NCBI GenBank assembly: GCA_963966185.1
Contig: CAWZYM010000313.1
Span: 191,001-255,000 of the forward strand
Length of the DNA stretch: 64,000 nt
Reading direction: 5' to 3'
Source of the DNA: Rhabditoides inermis
Lineage: Eukaryota; Nematoda; Chromadorea; Rhabditida; Rhabditidae
Shown: positions 47,458 through 59,659 of the stretch, piece after piece
Position numbering within the stretch: position 1 is the stretch's first letter
Layout of the letters: the number at the start of each line of letters is the position of its first letter
Notes under the pieces: generated by a model
Told to the model about the DNA's origin: nothing
The model's database searches: none
What the model saw: the letters and a program-made list of their open reading frames with translations, nothing else
Translations under genes and position numbers: made by a program

Positions 47458-49609
47458 ATGCTGAAGTACCAGGTGCGTCCGCGCGGTCAGTCGTCGAGCA
47501 GCAGTGGTTGCTCGTCGTTCCGATCCACCAGCAGGGCCTCCTCAGTCGCCTCCCTCAACTCACTCGAATCTGTCGACGGCGAGACGGTAGGTTTTTTCTT
47601 CAAATTAGATGCCCCATTCCGCAGCACAATTTTTGCGTGCTTGATAACTATGTTTACGCACTTTAGTAGCTTCCCACGTCCTTCGCACCTCCTTCTATGT
47701 CAAGGCTAGTGCCGCGGCTGCTCTTTGTGCGGCAAAGTAAAAACAGCTGTTTTGCCTTGAGAGAGAAGTGAAATATGCCTTCGCGCAACTGGCACCTGTC
47801 TAGTAGAGGAACGCATAAATTTGGCGCGCGCGGCAGGGTTGCAAATTGAGAGTTACACTATGGACTATGTGTGCGTTTCCTGCCGCAAACGGGAGATCTC
47901 TCCCCCCTCTCACACTATACGTTTCAGGGAGTCGTCAAAGTGTACACGAACGGGATCAAGGTGGGCACGGACTACAAGACGATCGGCATCTCCTCGACTG
48001 CGACCGTGCAACAGGTCATCGACCTACTTCTCAACAAGTTCAAGGTGTGTGTGTGTGTGTTTTCTTCTTCTTCCATATTTGGATTTGCGTGTACGTGTTT
48101 GCATTAGCCCCGTTTTTTGATACGCGCGCGCGAGGTGAGAGAGGAAGAAATCCACTCGTCTCTCTCTCTCTCTTCCACACTATCCTGGATCCCAGAGGCA
48201 GCCACTTCCAATCCCGTTGCGCGTTACATAATACACCCCTGCGAGAATAGCCACCAGTCCACACTGAATGGACTAGCATGTGTGTGTGTGAAAAGAATGA
48301 GGTGTGATTCAATTCGGAACACGTTAGCTGACCACTGACGTTACGGTATATAATACCCCTAATCTCTCGTCAGCTTTCGGCGCGGGACCCGAACCTGTTC
48401 GAATTGTGGATGGAGGTGACGTCGCGGTCGGCGAGCGGAATGGTCAAGAACGTCCTCAGGCTCGACAGAGACGCGCGGCCACTGGAGCTGCAGAGGTACG
48501 GTACACTGGGTTACGGTACTTTGAGTATGGGTTACTGTTGTGTTACAGGTGCCACCCGGTGGAAATGTCCAAGTTCATTCTGCACATGAACTCGAATGGA
48601 ACGCTAGTCAGGGTTCACGACGAACACATCGCACCCCAGGTTTGTTTACTTACTAGTTACTTTGTCACTTCCGGTCACTATCCTCTGGATTATGCAAATG
48701 AGCCGAGTCATGGATCGGGAGATGAGTGTATAATCGGCTGATGAGTGTATAATCGGCTGATGATCCGCGGGGGTTCGGTGGTTTCGGGGGGCGGAGAGAG
48801 AGAGTCATATAGTCAATGAGGAGATTATAATCTGACTGAGCGGGGCCCGCTCTCTGAGTGTCTGTCCAGTGTTTACAATCGAGACGAGAAGACTTCTAGC
48901 TGTCAGGAAGTGGAATCCAATATAAACACTGTCTTTCCGAGGAGACGTGTGTGTCATATGGTTATAGGGGCGAATGGTTCCTGGTTCTGGATGATGGTTG
49001 TAGATCGGATCACGGTTTCGTAACAGATCAAGATGTGATGGATCTTCTAGCGGTTTGGATCATGAGAGTCTCACAGGCCCATTCTAGGGGTAATTGATTG
49101 GAATGGAGGAAGGGATGACAGGTGGATTGTTGTGGTAGGAGTAGAGAGAGGGGGGAGAGAGAGGGGTAATGAATGAGCGAATTGTGGTCATTGAACTCAA
49201 GGTCGCGATTGAAATTCGAAGAGGAGAGAGGCGGGTGTGATTGCAGGAGTGATTGAGTGGAGTCACTGTTTTTTTCTTCAATCATCGTCTTTTGCAGAGC
49301 AACTACAAGTCTCTGCTACTCTCGAGAAGGACTTCTTCCGGTGATGCGGCCGGGATTGTGCTGCAGATGAATAGGAAAGAGGTGAGTCTCTCTCTCTCTC
49401 TCTCACTCTCTCTCACTCACCCTCTCTTCCTGTATCTTCTCTAGCCACCATCACCAATGACGTCATTCCAGGCGGACCCGTCGTATGCTCTTTTCGTGGC
49501 GGGACCCGAGGGAGAGGCGCAGATCCCCGCTGAGCTACCCCTCGTCTCGGTCGCTTCTCGCATGTCCGACAAACACCGGATACTCATCCGACAGACCGCC
49601 GCACTGTAG
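47458..49609 (+). CDS. Ras-association (RA)-domain-like protein (226 aa, 6 exons)
   Basis: Exons 47458-47586, 47928-48044, 48374-48495, 48549-48639, 49298-49381 and 49472-49609. After a Ser-rich N-terminus (RGQSSSSSGCSSF) the reading GVVKVYTNGIKVGTDYKTIG, ATVQQVIDLLLNKFKL and LFELWMEVTSRS has the strand-strand-helix pattern of an RA domain, which binds Ras-type GTPases. The C-terminal part (KSLLLSRRTSSGDAAGIVLQ, ...SYALFVAGPEGEAQIP) is unassigned. Intron 3 is built of TACGGTA motifs; introns 4 and 5 hold GA/CT runs. The start is the ATG right after a TTGCAG-type acceptor. Confidence 0.75.
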
Positions 49610-49873
49610 GGTACTGTAGGCGGATTACTGTACGAATACGGTAGCTAAGTTACTAACTACTGCATCGTCCCCCAGTAGAAACATTGCAATATGAGACTAG
49701 GGTATTTCATTGTCGTGATACTGTACATATTTTAACCTAATATTGTTTTTCTTTGATTGATTGATGTTTTACAAATTGATTCGGTGCTTCTGTGAATGAT
49801 TATCACACGTTTTCCCATATAAACATGTCTTACTGAAATGTGCTGTTTTCAATGTGGCCGAGATGATGATGAT

Positions 49874-49906
<33 letters not shown>

Positions 49907-50784
49907 GGAGGGAGAGAAAGAGAGAAAGAGAGACATTATGAACATATGGCTGTTGGAACACCGGAAGACGACGCTAAAGAAACCAGATGTATGCAATTAT
50001 CTCATTTTTTCTATCGTTCCGATGTAGTTACGACGAATTTCTGTAGGCAGGGGATTGCATTATTGCAGTGGATTGCCAGATCTTTGTTTTGATTTCATCA
50101 TGTCTATATATCACATCATAAGTATACTCATTAACACCATGTAATAGACTACATACATGTTTCGTATACACATAATTCCTGCAAGTTGCATAAGCATGAT
50201 ATGTGAATTAAACAGTGAGTGGTCAACTCAACAACTACAATGCGATGAGAGTATTTAACGTACAAGCAGCGATTTTTTCATGCTTCGTGGGAGTAAGCAT
50301 TTTTACGTTCGAGAAACGAAATTAAATATTCTTGTACTTTCTATCTTTCTAATCGCATGCATGTCACGCTCGCTGCTATTAATATCGTTGCATCATGAAG
50401 ATGGAATACTAATCCGAAAGATATTATCGACTCTTTTTTGATAATTAGGAAATGCCAGCAGACAAGATGACATCAGATATCAGACACCGCGACACCACTG
50501 CAAAACACTAACTACACTACGCCAACATAATACTCAAAATGATGTAGCGAGTATTGTCGTGGTGTCAATGTCGGATCAATGTCGCAATGTTGTGGTGTCT
50601 GGTGTCTGGTGTCATTTCCCAATTGCCCTCTTTTATATACCCTGAATCGGATGCGTCTTATTTTTTTGCGCTGCACTATGTGCGTCACAGACCGGATGAG
50701 TGTGGTATGCATCGAATCAGCATAGATTCTCGAAACTCGGTGTTTTAGTCTATCGAGATCGAGATAGAGCACGTGACAAGTTCA
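49610..50784. other. Gap, no gene seen
   Basis: AT-rich, with a GA microsatellite at 49870-49935. Nothing coding recognised on either strand. Confidence 0.5.
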
Positions 50785-50890
50785 AATTATTAGAGAGGGC
50801 GCGCAGCGCCCTCTCTCTTGGGTTAAAAGTCGTTTCCAGTCACGCTAGCTGATAGCTAGCCCTCTGCTGGCGGGCGAGCGCGAGAGCACG
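50785..50890. repeat. Second copy of the GC-rich hairpin repeat
   Basis: AGAGAGGGCGCGCAGCGCCC TCTCT palindrome followed by CGTTTCCAGTCACGCTAGCT; reverse-oriented relative to the copy at 19330-19700. Confidence 0.7.
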
Positions 50891-50947
50891 CGAGAGAGCA
50901 CGCTGTTTGGAGAGAGACAGATGTACTTTGGTGGCTGCGATCAGTAG

Positions 50948-51644
50948 GAATTTAGTAAGGGGAGAGAGAAAGAGAGAACGAGAGAACGAGAGAACGAGAG
51001 AACGAGAGAACGAGAGAACGAGAGAACGAGAGAACGAGAGAACGAGAGAACGATATAACGAGAGAAAAGGAGAAAAAGAGAGGAGGGAAGGAGGGAAGGA
51101 GAGACGGAGAGAACGAGAGAACGAGAGAACGAGAGAAGGATAGAAAGAGAGAACGAGAGAACGAGAGAACCAGAGAAAGAGAGAAAGATATAAAAAGAGA
51201 ACGAGAGAGCTAGAGAACGAGAGAAAGAGAGAAAGGGAGAAGGAGGGAAGGAGGGATGGAGAGAAGAAGAGAAGGATAGAAAGAGAGAACGAGAGAACTA
51301 GAGAACGAAAGAAAGAGAGAAAGAGAGAAAGAGAGAAAGAGATAAAGAGAGAACGAGAGAAAGCGAGAACGATATAACGAGAGAGATAGAGAACGAGAGA
51401 AAGAGAGAATGGGAGGAGGAGGGAAGGAGGGAAGGAGAGAAAGAGAGAAAGAGAGAACGAGAAAACGAGAAAACGAGAGAAAGAGAAAACGAGAGAAAGA
51501 GAGAACGATATAACGAGAGAGCTAGAGAACGAGAGAAAGAGAGAAAGGGAGAAGGAGGGAAGGAGGGATGGAGAGAAGAAGAGAAGGAGAGAAGGAGAGA
51601 ACTAGAGAAAAAAGAGAAAGAGAGAAAGAGAGAAAGAGAGAAAG

Positions 51645-51675
<31 letters not shown>

Positions 51676-53250
51676 GAGAAAGAGAGAAAGAGAGAAAGAG
51701 AGAAAGAGAGAAAGAGAGAAAGAGAGAAAGAGAGAAAGAGAGAAAGAGAGAAAGAGAGAAAGAGAGAAAGAGAGAAAGAGAGAAAGAGAGAAAGAGAGAA
51801 AGAGAGAAAGAGAGAAAGAGAGAAAGAGAGAAAGAGAGAAAGAGAGAAAGAGAGAAAGAGAGAAAGAGAGAAAGAGAGAAAGAGAGAAAGAGAGAAAAAG
51901 AGAAAGAGAGAAAGAGATAATGAGAGAACGAGAGAAAGAGAAACCGATAGAAAGAGAAAACGAGTGAAAGAGAGAACGATATAACGAGAGAACTAGAGAA
52001 CGAGAGAAAGAGAGAAAGTGAGAAGGCGGGAAGGAGGGAAGGAAAGAAGGAGAGAACGAGACAACGAGAGAACGAGACAACGAGACAACGAGACAACGAG
52101 AGAACGAGAGAACGAGAAAACGAGAGCACGAGAGAACGAGAGAAAGAGAGAACGATATAACGATATAACGAGAGAAATAGAGAACGAGAGAAAGAGAGAA
52201 AGAGAGAAGGAGAGAAGGAGGGAAGAAGAGAAGGAGAGACGGAGAGAACGAGAGAACGAGAGAACGAGAGACCGAGAGAAGGATAGAAAGAGAGAACGAG
52301 ATAAAGAGAGAACGAGAGAACGAGAGAACGAGAGAACGAGAAAACGAGAGAAAGAGAGAACAAGAGAAAGAGAGAACGAAAGAAAGAGAGAACGATATAA
52401 TAGAGAACGAGAGAACGAGAGAAAGAGAGAAGGAGGGTGGTAGGAGGGAAGGAGGGAAGAAGAGAAGGAGAGACGGAGAGAAGGAGAAAACGAGAGAACG
52501 AGAGAACGAGAAACGAGAGAACGAGAGAACGAGAGAACGAGAGAACGAGAGAACGAGAGAAAGAGAGAAAGAGAGAAAGAGAGAACTGGAGAACTAGAGA
52601 AAAAGAGAAAGGGAGAAGGAGGGAAGGAGGGAAGGAGAGAAGAAGAGAAGGAGACACGCGAGAACGAGAGAACGAGAGAACGAGAGAACGAGAGAACGAG
52701 AGAACGAGAGAACGAGAGAACGAGAGAAAGAGAAAACGAAATAACGAGAGAACTAGATAACGAGAGAACGAGAGAACGAGAGAAAGAGAGAAAGGGAGAA
52801 GGGGGGAAGGAGGGAAGGAGAGAAGGAGAGACGGAGAGACGGAGAGAACGAGAGAACGAGAGAACGAGAGAACGAGAGAACGAGAGAAAGAGAGAACGAG
52901 AGAAAGAGAGAAAAGAGAGAAAAGAGAGAACGAGAGAAAGAGAGAAAAGAGAGAAAGGGAGAAAGAGAGAACGAGAGAACGAGAGAACGAGAGAACGAGA
53001 GAAAGAGAGAAAGGGATAACGAGAGAACGAGAGAAAGAGAGAACGAGAGAAAGAGAGAACGAGAGAAAGAGAGAAGGAAAGAAGGAGGGAAGGAAGGAAG
53101 GAGGGAAGGAGAGGAGGAGAGGAGGAGAGAAGGGGAGAAGGAGAGAAGGAGGGAAGGAATGGGAGGAGAGAAGGAGGAAAGGAGAGGAGGAGAGAAGGAA
53201 AGAAGGAGAGAAGGAGGGAAGGAATGGAAGGAGAGAACGAGAGAACGAGA
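50948..53250. repeat. 2.3-kb polypurine satellite
   Basis: The plus strand is almost only A and G, with rare C in GAGAACGAGAGAACGA units. Blocks of GAGAAAGA, GAGAACGA and GGAGGGAAGGA alternate; a compound block (GGAAGGAGGGATGGAGAGAAG...) recurs near 51247 and 51557. Very long Ser/Leu/Phe ORFs on the minus strand are artefacts. Confidence 0.95.
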
Positions 53251-53359
53251 AAATATCGAATAAATTTGAAATGAAATTGATGAAATAGTGAGAGAAGAAC
53301 ATGTTACATGTATGAAGACGAGAGAGAAAATTTCTATGAAATTCAACAAAAGGACATAT

Positions 53360-53850
53360 ATTATCTTTTAAAAGTACTTCCGTAAAAAGTGTTGTTTGTG
53401 TTAACCTGATTCAAGAAAAGCGCATGCATATATTATTAATTTTCGAAAAATCAAATCGTAAACACCTGAACATGAAAACTAACACAAACTTGCTCTTTCA
53501 AAACGTTGAATAATTTTTGAATAATTAATGTTGAATAATTCCATGTTTTATTTTTTTGACATTTTTATACCTGAAACATTGAGTCAAACAACATCACGAA
53601 TAACATTTTATTTTACTGATAAACCATAAATAATAAACCGCAAAAAACACTGAATAAACAAAACACTCGTATTATTCTGAATGTTACGTGTAACTATTCT
53701 ATATTCGTTTGAAAGAGCAAGTTTGTGTTAGTTTTCATGTTCAGGTGTTTACGATTTGATTTTTCGAAAATTAATAATATATGCATGCGCTTTTCTTGAA
53801 TCAGGTTAACACAAACAACACTTTTTACGGAAGTACTTTTAAAAGATAAT
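53360..53850. repeat. Foldback element 2 (about 143-bp inverted arms)
   Basis: Arms 53360-53502 and 53708-53850 appear fully complementary, starting ATTATCTTTTAAAAGTACTT. Blocks AGCGCATGCAT and AACACAAACTTGCTC correspond to element 1 at 18800-19096. The loop is AT-rich, about 200 bp. Confidence 0.93.
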
Positions 53851-54156
53851 CATATTTTGTTTAGAAGCGCGAGAAATGCGAAATGTGTCTAAAAACTTCC
53901 AGAAACAATAACTTTCTCGCACAAAAAAATCAAGCAAAACATGTGATGTGGTCAATAACAACACGAAGTTTTATTCACATCTACATCTACCATGAAGAAT
54001 GAACAAGTACATATATACAATCGTCGGAATGATTTACACTTTACACAGGTTGTCCTCACTTCTTCGCCACGAAATTGTATTCTGTGCGTAAATATACAGC
54101 AGGAATGAACATACTTACATATATACAAGCATCATGATAGTGATTCGTGGATCTGC

Positions 54157-57089
54157 TCACTTCCTGGCCACGAATGGTCCGGCGGTGAATGATCCCTCGT
54201 GGCGGCTCGCCATAGTCACCGTCGCCCCTCCCTGCACACCGCGCTTCGTGCGCAGATTGAACAGGAGGAGCACGATGCTGAATGATATAATTTTTTGTTT
54301 CTTCAGCCGGTGTTTGTTTTTGTTTTCAATCCGGGGTCCTCCTAGTCAAGAACAAGATAGAGTTTTTGGACCTTGTTCTCGACTAGAACGATTTCATAGA
54401 TACATTGGAAATCAGTTGTCTAGTGAGAGAGTACAAACGACGAGAGCGCTTGACTAAATGTTGGAGAGTTTTCTGCACTCCTGCACAAACAGAAGCGTCA
54501 TAGGTTTGAAGCCGAGTTCTGGCGAACTCATGTGTGTGTGTCTACGAAATGTCCATGGAGCTTGATTTACACGATATTTTACATTGTTTCACAAACAATA
54601 TCACATGTCATACCCCATTGACAATACGAAAGATATGAGATACAATATTTATAGTATGCTACAGTACCCCCAAGGAAAGTACAGTATGCTCACCCATCAG
54701 CGGTGTGGCAGGCCTGCCATACGAAAGAGGTAGTGAGGAAGAGGGTCCATTGAGTGTTCATCCATCGCGAGACAAAGTAGAAGTTGGTGAGTTTAAACGT
54801 GAATAGAGCGAATTGAACGACACTCTGAAATAGGAGTCGTGTTTCAACATTAGTGTCCAATAGATCATATACCATATCCATTCAAGCGGTTCTCTTTAGC
54901 CGAATGAGGTAAACTCGGTTAAAACGACTTAGTCTAACTCATTTTAGCTTTTCAGATCTACTTTAAGCTATAGTGTTCATTGTTCAAGAATGGCTGGTGG
55001 AAGAAAATAGTCAGTGAAACTCATTGAGCTGTGAATCTGACAATCTGATAGAGGCATTATTTTACAATCGTGTGTAGCCAATATATTTGAACTGTGAAAC
55101 GTATGTAATGTATGTAAAACTTTGATGTGGGTATCGTTTTTGTGCGCTACGTTGGACGTATATAAAACGTACCTGTGTGAAGAACTTGATTTCCTTCTTC
55201 ATTCTCCTGTTTGCGCCTGCACTGTCATGTTTCACGATCTGTGATGTATGTAAACAAGTTATCAATGATCCCTACACATTGTATAATAATAACAACGCAT
55301 AATGACTTGTAAACAACGTCATATTGTTATATATAATGGAAGTGTTTACAAGCGCATGTTTAACACTAACCAGGTGTTTCAAAAGTACGTGTTTGTGCAA
55401 AAGTACGTATTTGTGCAAGCTGTTAGTGCAAAAGTCTGTAGGATATGATTAACATGATTGCAACTCTCAAATTTACTGCAAATTGCCACTTGCTATTTTT
55501 GTTGTAGGAGTTGTTGTTCTTACTGTAGTTTCTAAGTGAACAAGCAATATCACTCGGTACCTTGTTCACATGCCGAATTTTGATGAGAGTGTAAGCATCA
55601 ATGATTGCGATTATCGCAAAGACAGCGACACCCGAGTAGAAATCAAACACCACTCCCAGATACCTTAACTATTTTCTTTTAAAACTGAACTCTTAAAATT
55701 AGAATCATTATTATCTTTAAAATGTTTTTACCATCCGCACAAATTGGCCGGAAAGCCCCACAGCCAAGTAGTGGGAGTGAAATAGATGAAACAGTTTGTC
55801 ACTGAATCGATTGATTGGCTTTATTGATTGATATTGATCGTCTACTTTCGAAGTACGGTAGTGCGTGGAGAGTTGCGATGCACCAGACCATAGAGATGAT
55901 TATCATAGTGTTCAACGGTGAGAAGATTTTGTTCATTCTGAAAAATTATGATGTCAATTATGAATTCATGATCTACGAACGATGATTTTCACAGATATTT
56001 TCACACGGGATTCAGTTTTGAATTCCAATTCCCAACGTTGTTGTGCTCGACATCGTTTAGTTCTCTTTTATCTTTCGCTATCATTTGGGACAGGTGTAAT
56101 TAGTGATGATCACATCAACTTAAATTATATGTTTCTTTGTTGAGCAGGGTTTTCCGACAATTGTATCATGTTTGTTTGTCTTCTTCGTCGTTTACATCTA
56201 ATTAACCACCGGGGGGGAAAGACTTCAAACAACAAACAGGTCTGCTATTAAGCACGAACAAAATGTGTCAGTCAAGCGTATACGGTATATGCTATGAGAA
56301 AGTAAACTTCTATGTATATTTTTTGTAGTTAACTTACTTGAGAGGAAAAGTGATAGCGAGGAATCGGTTGAAAGAAGTGGCGAGGTGAGAATAGACAGAA
56401 ACGTCCCACAGCCAAACGCCCCACTGAAAAAAATACGTTGAAGAATACACAAGTAGAAAAAAAATTGAATATTTTTTGAACTACATAGTTCGAACTTTTT
56501 GATAGTTTCATTTTTTTCTACATCTGATTTCAAAAATCCAGTGAAATTTTGAAACTGAGAAAGGTCAGAAAGTTCAAAGTTATCACCTGTCCCATCAGCT
56601 TTCCCAACGAGCCGTGCGCGAAATTATCGGCTTGACTGAAAACAAACAAAGTTCTCGTGTTTGTTTTTCAAGTGTTTTTTTCTCGTAAATTGCTACATTC
56701 ATTAAGCTACTGTATATGTTAGTCACGAAAAGATAATGTATTTTATGAACATCAATGACACTCACAATAAGATAGCCGGGGCTGTGAATAAGACCATCAT
56801 CGAAAGCGCGCCAATGTTGGCAACGGCGTGCGAATAACAGATCAAACTGGAAACTGTGAGGTTTTTGAAGGTAGCTCAAGGTAAACGTGCCTGAACGCAG
56901 ACGAGAGTTGGTTGGATGAGTGAAGAATCTGCATCGCATAGCCATTTGAAGAGATTCCAATTATTCCTACCTGAATATTTTATTTTTTTTCAAAATAATA
57001 TACATTGTAAACATGAAACGTACCACAATAATGAGCAGCGCAACCAAAATGTCATCGGTTCCGAGAGATTTGAGAGCGGCTTCACTCAT
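54157..57089 (-). CDS. Srx-type seven-transmembrane chemoreceptor (314 aa, 11 exons)
   Basis: Exons 57024-57089, 56891-56970, 56766-56846, 56587-56635, 56338-56423, 55846-55937, 55732-55801, 55561-55663, 55173-55238, 54694-54824 and 54157-54277 join in frame. TM1 is DDILVALLIIVVGIIGISSN; TM2 lies in SLICYSHAVANIGALSMMVL; the signature SFNRFLAITFPLKMN (residues 109-123) closes TM3, the place of DRY in other GPCRs. TM4-TM5 follow with ITTLH-type and CFIYFTPTTWLWGFP segments, TM6 in VVQFALFTFKLTNF, TM7 before a basic tail. Srx receptors are nematode-specific, usually sensory-neuron expressed; the ligand is unknown. The second intron (56847-56890) is GC-AG. Confidence 0.88.
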
Positions 57090-57831
57090 TCTGTGGTTTG
57101 TGATTCTATACAATAACTTCAGAACATGCGGTGTATCGTATATATGTTGCTGATACAAGTTAGCCAAGCACCGCCCTCTTTCTGATAGAATCACAAATCA
57201 AAGCAGCATTTGCAAGAAAGTGAGATAAAAACACTCCTGTTTCAAAAAGACAAGGAGACCCTATTTTGCATGTACCTTCCTCCGTTTTTACATTATTAAA
57301 TACACACATCTTTAATGAAATGAGATATGATGTGATGTTCAACTGAAATTACGTGTTGAAGATTTCGAACAGAGGTGATCAGTCAAGCTGTTATTTTTCG
57401 AGAATCTGGCCAATTTCGGCCGAAAAGGAAAAAAAAGACACGAGTATAAAAACTGGCGCACTGCTCTGTACGATTTGCATTCAGTATGTTCACGAGAGCG
57501 GCAATAAAAAGGGGCAATTTATTTGTCTGTGAAGTCTGTCACCTAAAAGCAGTATCTATTCTCACAGACACTTAACCAAAACACTGATTGCTCCCTTTCT
57601 TTTTGATCCTCTCTCACGAGGATATGCTAATGCTAGTCTCGCCCACTAGAACAGGTCAAAACTAAGGGGAAAACAAAACGGGCTTCACAAAGTTCACGTG
57701 AATTGTGTTTACGAGTTTACGGAGATGAGATTACAGGCGTGCTTTCGTGTGTTTCACGCGACAAGCGGCCAGAGAACGGATAGTTCATTGAGCAGTGTCA
57801 GTGAATCATAGTAGGTGACAGTGCTACTGAA

Positions 57832-57912
57832 GGTGTGGCCAGTCTCTTCGAAATAACCGCTTCAAAACGCCTTCGCAACACGATGGGGGAGTTTTGAAGA
57901 GACTGACCGCTA
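57832..57912. repeat. Small hairpin insertion
   Basis: GGCCAGTCTCTTCGAAA is complemented by TTTTGAAGAGACTGACC. It is absent from the equivalent place in the downstream duplicate and related to the element at 37067. Confidence 0.7.
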
Positions 57913-58422
57913 CTTGATAGGGAGTGATGATATGCGAGGATATGAACACGAGAAAACGTATCCTAGGTGAACTTAGTTCTGGTCGAGCGAGACTCCTCGC
58001 CTACAGTTTATGATATCATATTCACTGAATGAAGACGACGAAATCAAACATACTACATACATATACAGTTTCCCACAATGCATTTACGAAAACGAAATCA
58101 TTTGCCTCGCTAGCAACGAGGGATTGCATGTACAGGTTTGATTCAATCGGCTTCACTTTTTGAACATGAAATTCTAGAACAAATTCAATTACAACAAAAA
58201 CTGTAATGATGGAAACGATTGAATTCGTCGCAATGTGAACGGCAATAGGCGTGCGTTCGTTGCAAAATAAACGAACACGATTATTTTCAAAATTTATTTT
58301 CACAAACAATAATCATTAATACATTAATTATACATTTGTCCAGAAAGTAATACTCTACTAAATTGCCTTTGAACCTAATACGACAAACTGAGGTAACATT
58401 GCACTTCCGCGAGCACCAAAAC

Positions 58423-58698
58423 TCATAAACGTAACAACACAGATCTACATAACTTCATGTACACGAAATATACATCGCAGACATCGTGTTCGTCTACCAG
58501 ATGCCTCGACGACTCCAGAGATGCCTCGTCTGAAAGAGGTCGGGTCACGGTCGAGAAAGAGATGTATGACTCACCCCTCCCGCACATCGTCTGACAGTAG
58601 TAGCCAGCGAGAATAGTGACAAAGAGAAGTACTCCAGTAACTGTGAGTAGAAGGAGATAGGGCGCAAGCACGGATAGGATAGGAACGTCCGACAGCAT
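58423..58698 (-). CDS. Small one-TM protein, copy A (76 aa)
   Basis: Exon 1 (58575-58698) encodes MLSDVPILSVLAPYLLLL and a further hydrophobic stretch ending GYYCQTMCGR. After a 45-bp intron, exon 2 (58423-58529) adds an acidic tail (ASLESSRHLVDEHDVCDV...). It is probably anchored by its N-terminal hydrophobic segment. The intron is a multiple of three without stops, so an unspliced mRNA would also be readable. Upstream sequence is also open in frame to 59016, but I take it as 5' UTR/promoter. Function unknown. Confidence 0.5.
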   Translation of the reverse strand: MLSDVPILSVLAPYLLLLTVTGVLLFVTILAGYYCQTMCGRGESYISFSTVTRPLSDEASLESSRHLVDEHDVCDVYFVYMKLCRSVLLRL

Positions 58699-59358
58699 TT
58701 TCGAAAGTGAAAGTGATGTCAGACCGGGGCGGGTTATGGAGAAATCAAGGTGGGGCGAGAGAGCGTGTGATCGGGAGAGGCAGAGAAGCACGTGGCGAGA
58801 GAGTGTGAAGGAGTGGAGGATTAGGGAAGCAGGATCACCGTTCACTATGCCCTCAGGGCAGCTGCCATCCCTTTGTCCCGTTGCATCATTCCCCAAAAGC
58901 GAGAACATGTGATCGCGAGGGATTGTCAGCATAACAAGGAGTGCACAAGACGGGAGTGAGAAAGTGAATCTTCTTGAGCCATGACCGAAGTCCATGACTG
59001 AATCCACTGGTGCCACAGAACAAACACAGCCTCAGAACAAGAGCAAGACCGCTATCACAAATACGAGGAGGAATGAAACGAGTGGAGATGATCTGCGATT
59101 TTCAGTATTTTCAGAGGGAGAAGGGTGAGAGAGGTCTGTACAATATGAGTCATCATACAGTTGAAGACAGAAGACAGTCACAGTGCTTTCATCAAATCCA
59201 TTTCATACATGTGGTGTGATTAACAAAATCATCTCTTGCCTTGAGGTGATCAGTAGTAAGTAAGACTTCAAAATCTTGAATAAAAAACTAAACTTTCGTG
59301 TGGCAAGATCATGAATGATATCTGAACTCACAGATCCTTTACGCCTTACCAGCCACAA

Positions 59359-59659
59359 ATGAGTCAAGGTAGTATTTATTCGAATCGCATAAACAAAATC
59401 TTTTCTTTTTTATTTACAACAATAAGGCACCATTTATTATCACAACAAGATAGCAGTCGTGAAGCAGTCACTGAGCGAAAGAAATCATCAAATAATATGG
59501 AATGTGCTCACAGAGCAAGTAACAAAAAGGATCCGCGAAACCAGTATCGAGAATCACTCACTCAGCAACGACGCTCAGCGTGTATGGGAGGTGATGAGAG
59601 GGATGGGACGGGAGTATATGTATATGGGAGTGGAGTCGGGCGCACGGCTGAAACAGTGA
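59359..59659 (+). CDS. Possible small helical protein (80 aa), unrecognised
   Basis: Exon 1 (59359-59368, MSQ) and exon 2 (59427-59659) join at phase 1. The second exon reads HNKIAVVKQSLSERNHQIIW, EQVTKRIRETSIENHSLSND, AQRVWEVMRGMGREYMYM, an amphipathic helical pattern ending LKQ. The acceptor (ACAATAAG) is weak, so exon 1 may be wrong. It lies between members of the small TM family on the opposite strand. Confidence 0.4.

Larger units (their letters stand above)
57650..58930. repeat. Segmental duplication, copy 1 (copy 2 at 60580-61715)
   Basis: Blocks such as GCTTCACAAAGTTCA, CAGTTTCCCACA, AGCAACGAGGGATTRCATGT and the whole 58460-58900 stretch recur in the same order and orientation 2.8-2.9 kb further on. 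Copy 1 has an extra hairpin at 57832-57912; copy 2 has an extra SINE-like insertion. Confidence 0.85.

Noticed and set aside
51602..53302. 566-residue Ser/Leu/Phe ORF on the minus strand
   Set aside because: It is the translation of the polypurine satellite; no splice sites, complexity or domains.
58699..59016. N-terminal extension of small TM protein copy A to a 197-codon ORF
   Set aside because: Although open in both duplicates, it is Ser/Leu-rich like the CT-rich promoter sequence and lies before a good ATG context (AAAATG). The two duplicates are too similar for conservation to be evidence.
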